Assembly (NCBI RefSeq): GCF_020685205.1
Contig: NZ_JAJERB010000001.1
Location: 496,001-560,000, forward strand
DNA from: Hymenobacter translucens
GTDB lineage: Bacteria > Bacteroidota > Bacteroidia > Cytophagales > Hymenobacteraceae
Direction of reading: 5' to 3'
Length of the DNA: 64,000 nt
The translations under genes and the position numbers were made by a program. The notes beneath the pieces were generated by a model. That model searched no databases. It had not been told where the DNA came from and saw only the letters and a list, made by a program, of their open reading frames with translations. This document shows positions 52,139 through 60,380 of the stretch, piece after piece. Each line of letters starts with the position of its first letter. The first letter of the stretch is position 1.

Positions 52139-52852
52139 CTAAATATCCCCGAGCTGGGGCCGGATTAGCAGCTCCTCCAGCACCGCCAGCGGCGAGAGGG
52201 AATAGGCGCTGAAGATGGCGTCGGCGACGTCGGAGGCCTTGACGAACCGCTCTTCCGGCAAACCCGCACCCTCCCAGCTGGCGGTATAGGTGGCCCCGGG
52301 CAGCACGGACGTAACGCGCAGGCCGTGCTCCTTAAGCTCCTCGCGCAGCACTTTGGCCATGCCATAGAGCGCAAACTTGGCAATGCAGTAGGAGCCCCCG
52401 TTGGGATACGCCATCAGGCTGGCCGTGGAGCACATCATGAAGATATGGCCCTGCCGCCGCTCAATCATCCCCGGCAGCAGCGCCTGGGTTACGTCGTAGG
52501 CACTGTAGAGATTTACGTCAATCATCTGTCGCAGCTGGGAGCCGTCGGCGGGCTCGTCCTGCAGCCGGCCCGGCACAAAGGCCCCGGTGTTGTTGACCAG
52601 CACGTCGACGGGCTTGCCCAGATTCCGTACATACTCCGTAAACCGAACCGCGTCCGGGCGCTGGCTGAGGTCGGCAGGCAGGGTGTACATTTCGGCGCCG
52701 GGAACTTCGGCCCCCAGCTCGGTGGCAAGCGCCTGCAGGTCGGCAGCCGAGCGGGCGCAGGTGACGACCCCGAACCCGGCCCGGGCGAAGCGAAATACGA
52801 TGGCCCGCCCAATGCCTTTGGTGCCACCCGTGACGACGATATATTTTTTCAT
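52139..52852 (-). CDS. Short-chain dehydrogenase/reductase
   Basis: This 237-residue SDR has TGGTKGIG at about residues 8-15, NNTGAF, and the catalytic SerTyrLys in MMCSTASLMAYPNGGSYCIAK. It is related to the SDR at 50601-51293 but is not a recent copy. The start ATG 52852 (MKKYIVVTGG) is clear; the longer frame adds unrelated residues. It is divergent from mlaE. The substrate is unknown. Confidence 0.9.
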   Translation of the reverse strand: MKKYIVVTGGTKGIGRAIVFRFARAGFGVVTCARSAADLQALATELGAEVPGAEMYTLPADLSQRPDAVRFTEYVRNLGKPVDVLVNNTGAFVPGRLQDEPADGSQLRQMIDVNLYSAYDVTQALLPGMIERRQGHIFMMCSTASLMAYPNGGSYCIAKFALYGMAKVLREELKEHGLRVTSVLPGATYTASWEGAGLPEERFVKASDVADAIFSAYSLSPLAVLEELLIRPQLGDI

Positions 52853-52965
52853 TCCTTTGATTGTTGAAACGGAGTTTACGTAAGTAAGCCCAACTGTGCG
52901 GAGCCGCTCCATCGACCGGCAAACCAGCCCCCAAGTTTCCGCATTTCTTTTCTGTTTCGCTTTTT

Positions 52966-53697
52966 ATGGTCAAAACCTTCGGCGAATTCCTGCTTTTCAT
53001 GCAGGGTATGCTCTTTCGCAAAGAGCGTTTTACGGTGCTCTGGCAGCGCACCCTCGACGAAGCCATCCTGATTGGGATAGATTCGGTCTTTATCGTCGCC
53101 ATCGTCAGCGCCTTTATCGGGGCCGTAACCTGCGTCCAGATTGCCTATAACCTCGTCAACCCCCTCATTCCAAAGTCCACCATCGGCTTTATGGTGCGGG
53201 AAATGACCATTCTGGAGCTGGCGCCCACCATCACCAGCATCGTGCTGGCCGGCAAGGTGGGCTCCAGCATTGCCGGCGGCCTGGGCACGATGCGCATCAC
53301 CGAGCAGGTGGATGCGCTGGAGGTGATGGGCATCAACTCGGCTTCCTACCTGGTGCTGCCCAAGATCGTGGCGGCCATGATGATGTTTCCGCTGCTCGTG
53401 ATTCTGGCCATGGTCCTGTCCATCACGGGCGGCTACCTGGCCGGTACGCTGTCCGGGGCCATGTCGGCTCAGGAGTACATCGAGGGCATCCGCTCCGATT
53501 TTGTGCCTTATAACATTGCCTTTGCGTTGATTAAATCGGTGGTATTTGCCTTTCTGGTGTCGGCCATTTCCTCTTATAAAGGCTATTTCACCAAGGGTGG
53601 GGCCCTGGAGGTGGGCGCCGCCAGCACAGCCGCCGTTACCAATTCCATCATCGCCATCCTGCTGGCCGACTACGTGCTGGCCGCCCTACTCCTTTAG
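52966..53697 (+). CDS. mlaE: MlaE-family ABC transporter permease
   Basis: This 243-residue membrane protein has five to six helices and the MlaE signature: AFIGAVTCVQIAYNLVNPLI, MVREMTILELAPTITSIVLAGKVGSSIAGGLGTMRITEQVDALEVMG, and SAISSYKGYFTKGGALEVG. Mla systems move phospholipids between the inner and outer membranes to keep outer-leaflet asymmetry. Its ATPase mlaF follows after 93 bases filled by a repeat module. mlaD is not in the window immediately downstream. Confidence 0.93.
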   Translation: MVKTFGEFLLFMQGMLFRKERFTVLWQRTLDEAILIGIDSVFIVAIVSAFIGAVTCVQIAYNLVNPLIPKSTIGFMVREMTILELAPTITSIVLAGKVGSSIAGGLGTMRITEQVDALEVMGINSASYLVLPKIVAAMMMFPLLVILAMVLSITGGYLAGTLSGAMSAQEYIEGIRSDFVPYNIAFALIKSVVFAFLVSAISSYKGYFTKGGALEVGAASTAAVTNSIIAILLADYVLAALLL

Positions 53698-53780
53698 CAG
53701 CTGCAAGCTGTAAGCTGCAAGCCTCAAGCTATACCAGATGTAGCAGTAAGCTTGCAGCTTGTAGCTTGGGGCTTGTAGCT
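53698..53780. repeat. Self-complementary module inside the mlaE-mlaF operon (AAGCTGCAAGC family)
   Basis: Words AGCTGCAAGC, TGTAAGCT and CAAGCT at 53698-53731 are answered by inverted GTAAGCTTGCAGCTTGTAGC and GGGGCTTGTAGCT at 53746-53780. The hairpin lies within the presumed operon and could lower or stabilise the downstream part of the mRNA. Confidence 0.75.
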
Positions 53781-53790
53781 CCTCACTATC

Positions 53791-54603
53791 ATGATTGAAG
53801 TTCATAACGTTCAGAAGTCGTTCAACGGCAACCCCGTGCTGAAGGGCATCACCTGCCGGTTTGAAACCGGGAAGTGCAACCTGCTGCTGGGGGGCTCGGG
53901 CACGGGCAAAAGCGTGCTGCTGCAATGCATCGTCGGCTTGATGAAGCCCGACCTGGGCAGCATCACCTTCGATGGCCTGGTGTTTACCAACAACAAAGTC
54001 GACATCAAGCAGGACATCCGCCGCAAGATCGGGATGCTGTTTCAGGGCGGGGCCCTGTTCGACTCGATGACCGTGTACGAAAACACCGAGTTTCCCCTGA
54101 AGATGCTCACCCCCGACATGAGCCGCGAGGAGCGGCGCGACCGGGTGGAGTTCTGCCTTAAGCGCGTAGGCCTGGAAAACGCGGGCACCAAGATGCCTTC
54201 CGAAATTTCGGGCGGTATGAAAAAGCGCGTCGGCATTGCGCGGGCCATTGCGCCCAACTGCACCTACCTGTTTTGCGACGAGCCCAACTCCGGCCTTGAC
54301 CCCGCCACCTCCATCAAGATTGACGAGCTGATTCACGAAATCACCCACGAGTACGGCATCACCACCGTCGTCATCACCCACGACATGAACTCGGTGGTGG
54401 AAATAGGGGACCACATCATCTACCTGCACAAGGGCCTCAAGCTCTGGGACGGCACCAAGGAAGAAATCCTGAATACCACGGTGCCCGAGCTTAAGGAATT
54501 TATCTTCAGCAGCAGCCTGGTGCGGGCCGCCAAGAAGGTGGACGAAGAAACCGAGGGCGGCCTGGCTGCTATTGTGGAAGTAGCTCCGGAGAAAGACGCC
54601 TGA
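53791..54603 (+). CDS. mlaF: MlaF-family ABC transporter ATPase
   Basis: This 270-residue ATPase partners MlaE. Walker A is GGSGTGKSV near residues 34-42, the signature ISGGMKKRVGIARAI is the MlaF form of LSGGQ, Walker B is CTYLFCDEPNSGLDP, and the switch His is in VVITHDMNSV. The C-terminal extension (EEILNTTVPELKEFIFSSSL) is typical. Strong terminator follows. Confidence 0.93.
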   Translation: MIEVHNVQKSFNGNPVLKGITCRFETGKCNLLLGGSGTGKSVLLQCIVGLMKPDLGSITFDGLVFTNNKVDIKQDIRRKIGMLFQGGALFDSMTVYENTEFPLKMLTPDMSREERRDRVEFCLKRVGLENAGTKMPSEISGGMKKRVGIARAIAPNCTYLFCDEPNSGLDPATSIKIDELIHEITHEYGITTVVITHDMNSVVEIGDHIIYLHKGLKLWDGTKEEILNTTVPELKEFIFSSSLVRAAKKVDEETEGGLAAIVEVAPEKDA

Positions 54604-54624
54604 CCCCGTCTGTTGCTGATCCGG

Positions 54625-54666
54625 CAACAAAAAGCCCCGTCTGAGCTCAGACGGGGCTTTTTGTTG
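54625..54666. terminator. Perfect 42-base palindromic terminator
   Basis: Each half is 21 bases: CAACAAAAAGCCCCG then TCTGAG, followed by the exact reverse complement. T5 after the GC stem suits mlaF; the mirror A5 suits the opposite-strand gene at 54674. Confidence 0.95.
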
Positions 54667-54673
54667 CTTTCGA

Positions 54674-55210
54674 CTACGACTGCACTTCCGTACGCAGGCT
54701 GGCCAGATGAGCCAGGTGGTGGCGTCCGTGCCAGGCGTAGAGGACCAGGGCTTCGTCCAGCCGGACCGACCGCTGCATGTCGGGGTGGTAGAAGGTGCGC
54801 TGCCACTGCTCTTCCGTCAGGTGCCAGAGCAGGTTGGTCCAGCGCACGTGCAGCGCCTCCAGCAGACTCAACGACACCGTAATGGGGGTAGCAGCTACAT
54901 CAGGCAGGTTGGCCCAGGCCGCCTCGTCGTAGGGCTTGATGGTGGGGTTTTCCTCGGTCAGCGCCAGTCGAAAGCGGGTATAGGAGTTCAGGTGGGAATC
55001 GGCCAGGTGGTGAATAACCTGGCGCCCGTTCCAGCCCCCGGGCCGGTACGGGCGCTCCAGCCCTACCCCGCCCACCGATTGGGCCATGGCCATTACCTGA
55101 GCGGGCAGGTCGGCAACCTGCTGAATGAGGGGTGCCCGCTCGGCTGCCGGGAGAGGCTGCGCAGGCAGCTGGGCGCGGCCAATGGGAAAGCTGAGGGAAG
55201 TTTCGGACAT
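54674..55210 (-). CDS. YfiT/DinB-fold bacillithiol transferase-like protein
   Basis: This 178-residue four-helix DinB-superfamily protein carries the metal-binding His pattern: VIHHLADSHLNSYTRFRLAL and YAWHGRHHLAHLASL. PYRPGGWNGRQ is the conserved N-terminal segment of YfiT/BstA, thiol S-transferases that use bacillithiol for detoxification. Many Bacteroidota make bacillithiol. Enzyme class is likely; the thiol is inferred. Confidence 0.85.
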   Translation of the reverse strand: MSETSLSFPIGRAQLPAQPLPAAERAPLIQQVADLPAQVMAMAQSVGGVGLERPYRPGGWNGRQVIHHLADSHLNSYTRFRLALTEENPTIKPYDEAAWANLPDVAATPITVSLSLLEALHVRWTNLLWHLTEEQWQRTFYHPDMQRSVRLDEALVLYAWHGRHHLAHLASLRTEVQS

Positions 55211-55332
55211 AAAAGGTGAATGCTAAGTGTCGATTAGTAAGTGAAGGCAGGGTCTGCTGCGGCCCTGACCCGACGGCTAAGTAACGACCAACTGCCCACA
55301 ATCAACAAGCAGCAGCCCCCAACCCACAAAAA

Positions 55333-55358
55333 AGCCGCTCCCTGGGTAGAGAGCGGCT
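55333..55358 (-). terminator. Terminator after the DUF151 gene
   Basis: Read on the minus strand, AGCCGCTC pairs with GAGCGGCT around a 10-base loop, and T6 follows. It lies just beyond the stop at 55380. Confidence 0.8.
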
Positions 55359-55379
55359 CATTCGTGTGGTAACGTCAGC

Positions 55380-56000
55380 TTATCCGTTGCGCTTGTTAAG
55401 CTCGTCCCGGATTTTGGCAGCCTTCTCGTAGTCTTCCTTTTCCAGGGCCTGGGCCAGCATCTTGGTCAGCTCGTCGAGCGAAACCTGCCCGCTAGGCTCC
55501 GGGGTGCTCGGGGCCGGAGCGTCCGGGTTGGTGTCGTCGTCCTCGTCGTCCTCGTCGTCTTCGTCCGAGTCGTCGGCATTCTCGTCGAGGTCACTTAGAA
55601 TGATACCGGCTTCGCTCAGCACGCTTTCCACCGTGAAGATGGGCACGCCGAAACGCAGGCCGATGGCAATGGCGTCGGAGGGGCGGGCGTCAAGCTCGAA
55701 GGTCGTAGCTCCGTCGGAGCAGACAATTTTCGAGTAGAACACACCTTCCTTCAGATCGGAAATCAGCACTTCCAGAATGGCAACGTGCACGTGCTCGGCA
55801 AACGACTTGAACAGGTCGTGGGTCAGCGGCCGGTTCGGACTGATCTTCTCGATCTGAATGGCAATGCTCTGGGCCTCAAACATGCCAATGATGATGGGCA
55901 GGCGACGGTTGCCGGACTTCTCCCCCAGAATGAGGGCAAAGGAGCCGGACTGCGACTGGCTGGACGAAAGCCCTAGTATTTCGAGCTGTATTTTTTTCAA
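55380..56000 (-). CDS. Bifunctional nuclease family protein (DUF151) with UVR motif
   Basis: This 206-residue protein has a DUF151 domain over about 1-130 (LPIIIGMFEAQSIAIQIEKI; ARPSDAIAIGLRFGVPIF). An acidic linker of repeated Asp/Glu at about 138-158 follows, then a C-terminal UVR motif (LTKMLAQALEKEDYEKAAKIRDEL) as in UvrB/UvrC partners. DUF151 proteins have been described as bifunctional nucleases. The linker is encoded by a run of near-identical nine-base units (about 55530-55580), a possible place for length variation. Confidence 0.88.
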   Translation of the reverse strand: MKKIQLEILGLSSSQSQSGSFALILGEKSGNRRLPIIIGMFEAQSIAIQIEKISPNRPLTHDLFKSFAEHVHVAILEVLISDLKEGVFYSKIVCSDGATTFELDARPSDAIAIGLRFGVPIFTVESVLSEAGIILSDLDENADDSDEDDEDDEDDDTNPDAPAPSTPEPSGQVSLDELTKMLAQALEKEDYEKAAKIRDELNKRNG

Positions 56001-56050
56001 GGGTCTTGGGGACTTAGCTTCCGCTTTCCTGCGGTTGGGGTCTTTGGGAC
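56001..56050. repeat. Short direct repeats (GGGTCTTGGGGAC family)
   Basis: GGGTCTTGGGGAC at 56001-56013 and GGGGTCTTTGGGAC at 56037-56050 flank TTAGCTTCCGCTTTCC. The second copy is the exact inverse of 27227-27240. Confidence 0.55.
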
Positions 56051-56182
56051 GTTCTCACTGGCCTTCTACTACGTGCAAAGAAAGCAAAGGCTGCCGGCCG
56101 AAAGGCGAATCCGGTAAAATAATCAGGGACCCGGACGCCAATGGCGTACCGCCACGGGTCCAGGTCCCTAATTAAAAGCAAA

Positions 56183-57160
56183 CTAGCTCAATTCCTTGAC
56201 GGCCTGCGTGAGCTTGGGCAGGACCTCAAATACGTCGCCCACGATGCCGTAGTCGGCCGCTTTGAAGAATGGGGCCTCCGGATCCTTGTTGATGACCACA
56301 ATCACCTTCGACGAGTTTACGCCGGCCAGGTGCTGGATGGCGCCCGAGATGCCGCAGGCAATGTACAGGTTCGGCGACACGGTGATGCCGGTCTGGCCCA
56401 CGTGCTCGTGGTGAGGGCGCCAGTCGACGTCCGAAACCGGCTTCGAGCAGGCTGTAGCCGCGCCCAGGGCCTTGGCCAGGTCCTCGATCAGGTTCCAGTT
56501 CTCGGGGCCTTTCATGCCGCGGCCACCCGATACCACGCGGTCAGCCTCGGGCAGCAGTACGCCACCGGCCTGGTCCTGCATGATAACCTGCTTGGGCGCG
56601 TCGGTGAAGTCAGCGTCGGACAAGCCGGCGGAGAAGCTCTCTACCTGAGCGGTCTGCCCGGCGTTGTGGAGGGCTTCAATGCTGTTTTTCTTGACGGCAA
56701 TGATTTTCCGGTCGCCGGTCAGGACTACGTCGGCAAAGGCCTTGCCCGAGAAGGCGCCGCGCTTTACCGTAAAGCTGCCGCCATTGATTTTGGGCAGCTC
56801 CACCACGTTGGTAGCCAGGCTGGCCTTCAGGCGCACCGACAGGCGGGAGCCGACGGCCGCACCGATGTTGGAGTTGGCCAGCACCAGCAGCTGCGCGCCT
56901 TCCTTTTCGGCGGCCGCGGCAATAAGCTTGGTGTAGGCGCTATTGACGAAGTCCTTCAGGCGGGGCTCGGCATCGTAGAGCACTTTGCTGATACCCTGCT
57001 CGCCCAGGCTGGCCAGGCTGGCTTCCGAGGCCTCCCCCACCGCAACGGCGGTAGCGGTGGTACCCAGCAGCTGGGCTACCTGGCTTCCGTACGAAGCTAC
57101 TTCAAGCGAAGACTTCTTTACTTCGCCATTATCACATTCAACAACTACGAGAACAGACAT
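56183..57160 (-). CDS. etfA: Electron transfer flavoprotein alpha subunit
   Basis: This 325-residue protein binds FAD through the C-terminal domain ([63 protein letters not shown]) and pairs with EtfB. ETF carries electrons from acyl-CoA dehydrogenases to the quinone pool. It follows etfB after 25 bases in the same operon; AATTAGTAATT from the AT-rich repeat family lies in that gap. Confidence 0.96.
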   Translation of the reverse strand: MSVLVVVECDNGEVKKSSLEVASYGSQVAQLLGTTATAVAVGEASEASLASLGEQGISKVLYDAEPRLKDFVNSAYTKLIAAAAEKEGAQLLVLANSNIGAAVGSRLSVRLKASLATNVVELPKINGGSFTVKRGAFSGKAFADVVLTGDRKIIAVKKNSIEALHNAGQTAQVESFSAGLSDADFTDAPKQVIMQDQAGGVLLPEADRVVSGGRGMKGPENWNLIEDLAKALGAATACSKPVSDVDWRPHHEHVGQTGITVSPNLYIACGISGAIQHLAGVNSSKVIVVINKDPEAPFFKAADYGIVGDVFEVLPKLTQAVKELS

Positions 57161-57185
57161 GCTTTCTTTAATTAGTAATTGATAA

Positions 57186-57926
57186 TTAGATGACTTTGGC
57201 TTCGTTGCGGAGCAGGCGGATCAGGTCCCCGGCCGACTCGGCGGGAATCAGCTTCACGCCTTGCTTCTTGGGGGGCAGCGCGTACTCGGCTACCTCGGTG
57301 CGGGCACCTTCGCCCATGGGCTCCACCACCTTCAGCGGCTTGGTGCGGGCCGTCATGATGCCGCGCATGTTCGGGATGCGGGGCTCGCACATCGGCTGCT
57401 GGCACGAGGCCACGAACGGGGCCGAAACCTCCACGATTTCCTTACCGCCTTCGATTTCGCGCTCAAGCGTAGCAGTGCTACCGCTCATGTCGAGCTTCAT
57501 GGCCGGGGCCACGGTCGGAATGCCGAGCAGCTCGCCCACCATGCCGTGCACCTGGAAGCCGTTGTAGTCGATGCTTTCCTTACCCATCAGGATTACCTCG
57601 TAGCCGCCTTCCTTGGCGACGGCCGCAATCTGCTGGGCCACGAAGTAAGCATCAGTAGGCTTGGCGTTGACGCGGATGGCGTCGTCGGCGCCGATGGCCA
57701 GGGCTTTGCGGATGTTGGGCTCGGTGTCAGCCTCGCCCACGTTTAGCACCGTGACGGTGCCGCTGCCCTGCTGTTCTTTCAGCTCGATGGCACGCGTGAG
57801 GGCGTACTCATCCCAGGGGTTGATAACGAACTGGACTCCGGCCTTGTTGAACTCCTTGTTATCGGGCGTGAAGGTGATTTTGGTAGTCGTGTCGGGCACG
57901 TTGCTGATGCAAACGAGAAACTTCAT
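57186..57926 (-). CDS. etfB: Electron transfer flavoprotein beta subunit
   Basis: This 246-residue protein binds AMP and forms the dimer interface with EtfA. Typical segments are the start MKFLVCISNVPDTTTKI, NPWDEYALTRAIELKE, and AALLMGKESID-type LMGKESIDYNGFQVHGMVGELLG. It is first in the etfB-etfA operon with a TATCTTCG box about 50 bases upstream. Confidence 0.96.
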   Translation of the reverse strand: MKFLVCISNVPDTTTKITFTPDNKEFNKAGVQFVINPWDEYALTRAIELKEQQGSGTVTVLNVGEADTEPNIRKALAIGADDAIRVNAKPTDAYFVAQQIAAVAKEGGYEVILMGKESIDYNGFQVHGMVGELLGIPTVAPAMKLDMSGSTATLEREIEGGKEIVEVSAPFVASCQQPMCEPRIPNMRGIMTARTKPLKVVEPMGEGARTEVAEYALPPKKQGVKLIPAESAGDLIRLLRNEAKVI

Positions 57927-57976
57927 CGATGGCGGCTTGGATGGACAAAAAGTGTGGGAAAGCCCCTAATTTCGGG

Positions 57977-57984
57977 CGAAGATA
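57977..57984 (-). promoter_or_regulatory. -7 box TATCTTCG for etfBA
   Basis: The minus-strand octamer lies 50 bases before ATG 57926, with one change from TAnnTTTG. The divergent TPR gene starts 17 bases to its right. Confidence 0.5.
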
Positions 57985-58000
57985 CAGAAAACTCCCTCTA

Positions 58001-58339
58001 ATGGAAACCGCCCCCAGCCGCCTGCAGCAACTGCTGAGCTTCTACGCCGAAGACCCGAATGACCCGTTCACAATCTACGCGTTGGCGATGGAATACCGGC
58101 CCACCGAGCCGCAGCGGGCCCTGGAGTTTTACCAAAAGCTGCTTACCGAGCACCCCGACTACGTGGGCACCTACTACCACGCGGGCAAGCTGCTCGAGCA
58201 GCTACAAAAGCCGGAAGAAGCCGAAAAGGTTTACCGTACCGGACTAGTTGTGTGCCGCCGGGCCGGGCAGCGCCATGCCGGAGCCGAAGTTCAGCAGGCG
58301 CTGAATCAACTGCTGGGCCTTGATTTTGAGGACGAGTGA
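58001..58339 (+). CDS. Small TPR protein
   Basis: This 112-residue protein is built of about three tetratricopeptide helices pairs (DPFTIYALAMEYRPTEPQRALEFYQKLL; YVGTYYHAGKLLEQLQKPEEAEKVYRTGL), so it is a protein-binding adaptor. Start ATG 58001 is the first that gives the TPR frame a natural N-terminus. Its last 34 bases overlap the 3' end of the opposite-strand B12-binding gene. Confidence 0.8.
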   Translation: METAPSRLQQLLSFYAEDPNDPFTIYALAMEYRPTEPQRALEFYQKLLTEHPDYVGTYYHAGKLLEQLQKPEEAEKVYRTGLVVCRRAGQRHAGAEVQQALNQLLGLDFEDE

Positions 58340-59412
58340 GGTGCGGCAAATAATCTATTCACCTGCTCAATAGCCTGCCAGGCATCTGGAGCCCAGCCGT
58401 CGGCGCCCACGGCCTGCCAGAGCTGGGGGTCCGCATTGAAGGGCGCCCCACCTACTACGATCTTCACGTCAGCCCGTGCGGGATCTTCCTGGCGGGCACT
58501 AATAAGCTCCCGCACGGCGGCCACGTGGTGGCTCATGGAGGCTCCCACGATGATAAGGTCGGCGTTATACGCTACCGTGGCCGACCATACGCTCTCGGCC
58601 GGCGTGCTGGCCCCCAGGAAGTAAGACTCCCACCCTTCTGCTTCCAGAAAGTCGCTGACGATACGCACGGGCATGCCGTGCAGGTCGCCCGCCAGCGTGG
58701 TTGCGACCAGCCGGCGCCCGTTGCGGGGCACCTTCATCAGATACGGATGCAACTGGGCCATGGCCAGTTCGGTGGCCGCGGTGCAGTAGTGTTCCTGGGC
58801 TACACTGATTTTGCCCTGGTGCCAGAGCCGGCCTACTTCGCGCTGTACCGGCTGAAACACGCTGAGGTAGAGCTCGTGTACAGCGGTGCCGTCTTTGGCA
58901 GCGCGACGCATCAGCTTTAGCGCTGCAGCGCGCTGCCCGGCCAGCAGCAGATTGAGGTACTCGGCAGCCAGCGCACTAAGGCCAGGAGGCTTGGTTGGCT
59001 CAGCATCGGAGGTCCTGGGCAGGGGCTCACCCAGGGCCTGCATCACCTGCCGCAGGTAGTGGTCGGTCAGGGAATAGTCGCTGATGGGCAGGTGACGCCG
59101 CAGAATCTGCCGTAGGGCCGACAGCTGGGCCTGCAGCTCGACGTCGCGACCGTTCGAAGGCCCCGGGGCGAGGTAGCGGGCATGCTGAAAGTGAGCCTGC
59201 ACCAGCGAAACGCTATCCATAAGAACCGAGTCGGCCAAAGGCTGTACGTGGCTGCGCAGCTCCTGCTCCAGGGCATATACTTTCGCCGGACGGGCTTCGT
59301 CCCCGAAGGGCAAAAACTGCACGTACAGCTTGGCAGCCGCATTGGCCAGCACGGCCGCCTGTTCGGCCAGAATTAACGTAACAGCTTGACGTTGTTGGGG
59401 AGTGGCAAGCAT
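58306..59412 (-). CDS. Cobalamin-binding sensor with CarH-type Wx9EH motif, no HTH
   Basis: This 368-residue soluble protein has a B12-binding cap and Rossmann domain from about residue 145 to the end. Trp197-x9-Glu207-His208 (WHQGKISVAQEH) is the signature of light-sensing CarH/LitR proteins, and Asp243-Leu-His245 provides the lower cobalt ligand, although the usual Gly three residues after the His is replaced by Pro. No MerR helix-turn-helix is present; instead residues 1-140 form an uncharacterised helical domain. It may sense light or cobalamin and signal through a partner. The ATG at 59412 is used (a TTG precedes it). Confidence 0.82.
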   Translation of the reverse strand: MLATPQQRQAVTLILAEQAAVLANAAAKLYVQFLPFGDEARPAKVYALEQELRSHVQPLADSVLMDSVSLVQAHFQHARYLAPGPSNGRDVELQAQLSALRQILRRHLPISDYSLTDHYLRQVMQALGEPLPRTSDAEPTKPPGLSALAAEYLNLLLAGQRAAALKLMRRAAKDGTAVHELYLSVFQPVQREVGRLWHQGKISVAQEHYCTAATELAMAQLHPYLMKVPRNGRRLVATTLAGDLHGMPVRIVSDFLEAEGWESYFLGASTPAESVWSATVAYNADLIIVGASMSHHVAAVRELISARQEDPARADVKIVVGGAPFNADPQLWQAVGADGWAPDAWQAIEQVNRLFAAPHSSSKSRPSS

Positions 59413-59466
59413 CAAAGGAAAACTCGGTACGCAGATAGGTAGTAGCGGAACTCGGGAGCGGGTGCG

Positions 59467-59474
59467 GCAAAAGT
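59467..59474 (-). promoter_or_regulatory. -7 box TACTTTTG for the B12-sensor gene
   Basis: This is a perfect TAnnTTTG on the minus strand, ending 54 bases before ATG 59412. Confidence 0.6.
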
Positions 59475-59862
59475 ACAGGTTGCTGCCTTTTTCTACTGCG
59501 CTCAGGCAATTCAGCCTGCTTTACTGTCCTGCTCCGGGAATAGTTTTCGTGCACGGTATTTTATCGGCTGAGCCTAGGCCTCACCGCCACTTCTGTACCG
59601 GCAATGACCAAGTCCGATCGAATTATTCGGACCAACGGGTGCACGATCAGGATACAGATGAAACTGCTTGTTGCTTAGGCCGGATTACCTGGACTTCTGC
59701 AAGTAGTAAAGGATCGGTCGTCAGCCTGGTTAAGCGAAGGACAGAGGTAATCGGCCCGGATCCCGTAGCGGATATTATCAAGATTTTTTAACAGGTAAGC
59801 CAATGATTGTTAATTATATAAATACCAGTCAAGCGCCTTTTACACACGAAATCCGAACGAAA
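59475..59862. other. Gap without a recognised gene
   Basis: This stretch of nearly 390 bases is AT-richer towards 59780-59830 and holds only short, unconvincing frames. I see no RNA motif. It may contain remnants or control sites of the flanking divergent genes. Confidence 0.4.
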
Positions 59863-59870
59863 TATCTTTG
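59863..59870 (+). promoter_or_regulatory. -7 box TATCTTTG with downstream hairpin
   Basis: The perfect octamer lies 81 bases before ATG 59952. A small hairpin TCACA-N6-TGTGA at 59872-59887 would fall at the very 5' end of the message. Confidence 0.6.
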
Positions 59871-59951
59871 GTCACATCATCGTGTGATTGACGGGTCTGT
59901 TCGCTTTGCCTAATTTTGTCATATTCAATCACAATAAATTTCTACGATACA

Positions 59952-60278
59952 ATGAATTCTTTCCTACGCTTCTCCGCTCTTTTCGCCCTGCTCGTTATTG
60001 GTCAACAAACCGTCAAGGCGCAGTCCCCGGTGCTGGCCAGCGCTGCTGAAGCAGTAGCCCCTACTGCTGAAACCCCAGCGGCTCCTACCGTTAGCGCTAC
60101 GGAAGTAGCACAGCTCCGCGACCAGCTTCAGCAGCTCACGGCGGCCTACTCCCGCCTCGTCGCCGTCAGCAACCAGCAGGCCGACCACCTGCATCAGCTT
60201 GAAAAGACAGTGGCCAGCCAGTCGGCGGCTGTACCTACCCGACGCCGGCCGATGCTGGTGACTTTCAGCAAGGATTAA
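59952..60278 (+). CDS. Small exported helical protein
   Basis: This 108-residue protein has a signal peptide (MNSFLRFSALFALLVIG) cleaved after VKAQ. A Pro/Ala-rich stretch follows, then a short coiled-coil (VAQLRDQLQQLTAAYSRLVA; ADHLHQLEKTV) and a basic tail with RRRP. The family is not recognised. It may form oligomers through the coiled-coil in the periplasm. Confidence 0.6.
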   Translation: MNSFLRFSALFALLVIGQQTVKAQSPVLASAAEAVAPTAETPAAPTVSATEVAQLRDQLQQLTAAYSRLVAVSNQQADHLHQLEKTVASQSAAVPTRRRPMLVTFSKD

Positions 60279-60351
60279 AAAAACTTTCCCCTTAGCGCAA
60301 CCTGCCGCAGTTTTGCCCGTAAAAAACAGGTTTGTCTTATAACGGTCGAAC

Positions 60352-60359
60352 TATATTTG
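60352..60359 (+). promoter_or_regulatory. Promoter: TTG-N17-TATATTTG
   Basis: The -7 box is perfect, with TTG at 60332-60334. It precedes ATG 60381 by 21 bases. Confidence 0.7.
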
Positions 60360-60380
60360 CGTCCCTGCTGTCTGAGGGAT

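Noticed and set aside
59475..59862. Gap examined for 6S RNA, tmRNA or a riboswitch
   Set aside because: No conserved core sequence or long stem was found by eye.
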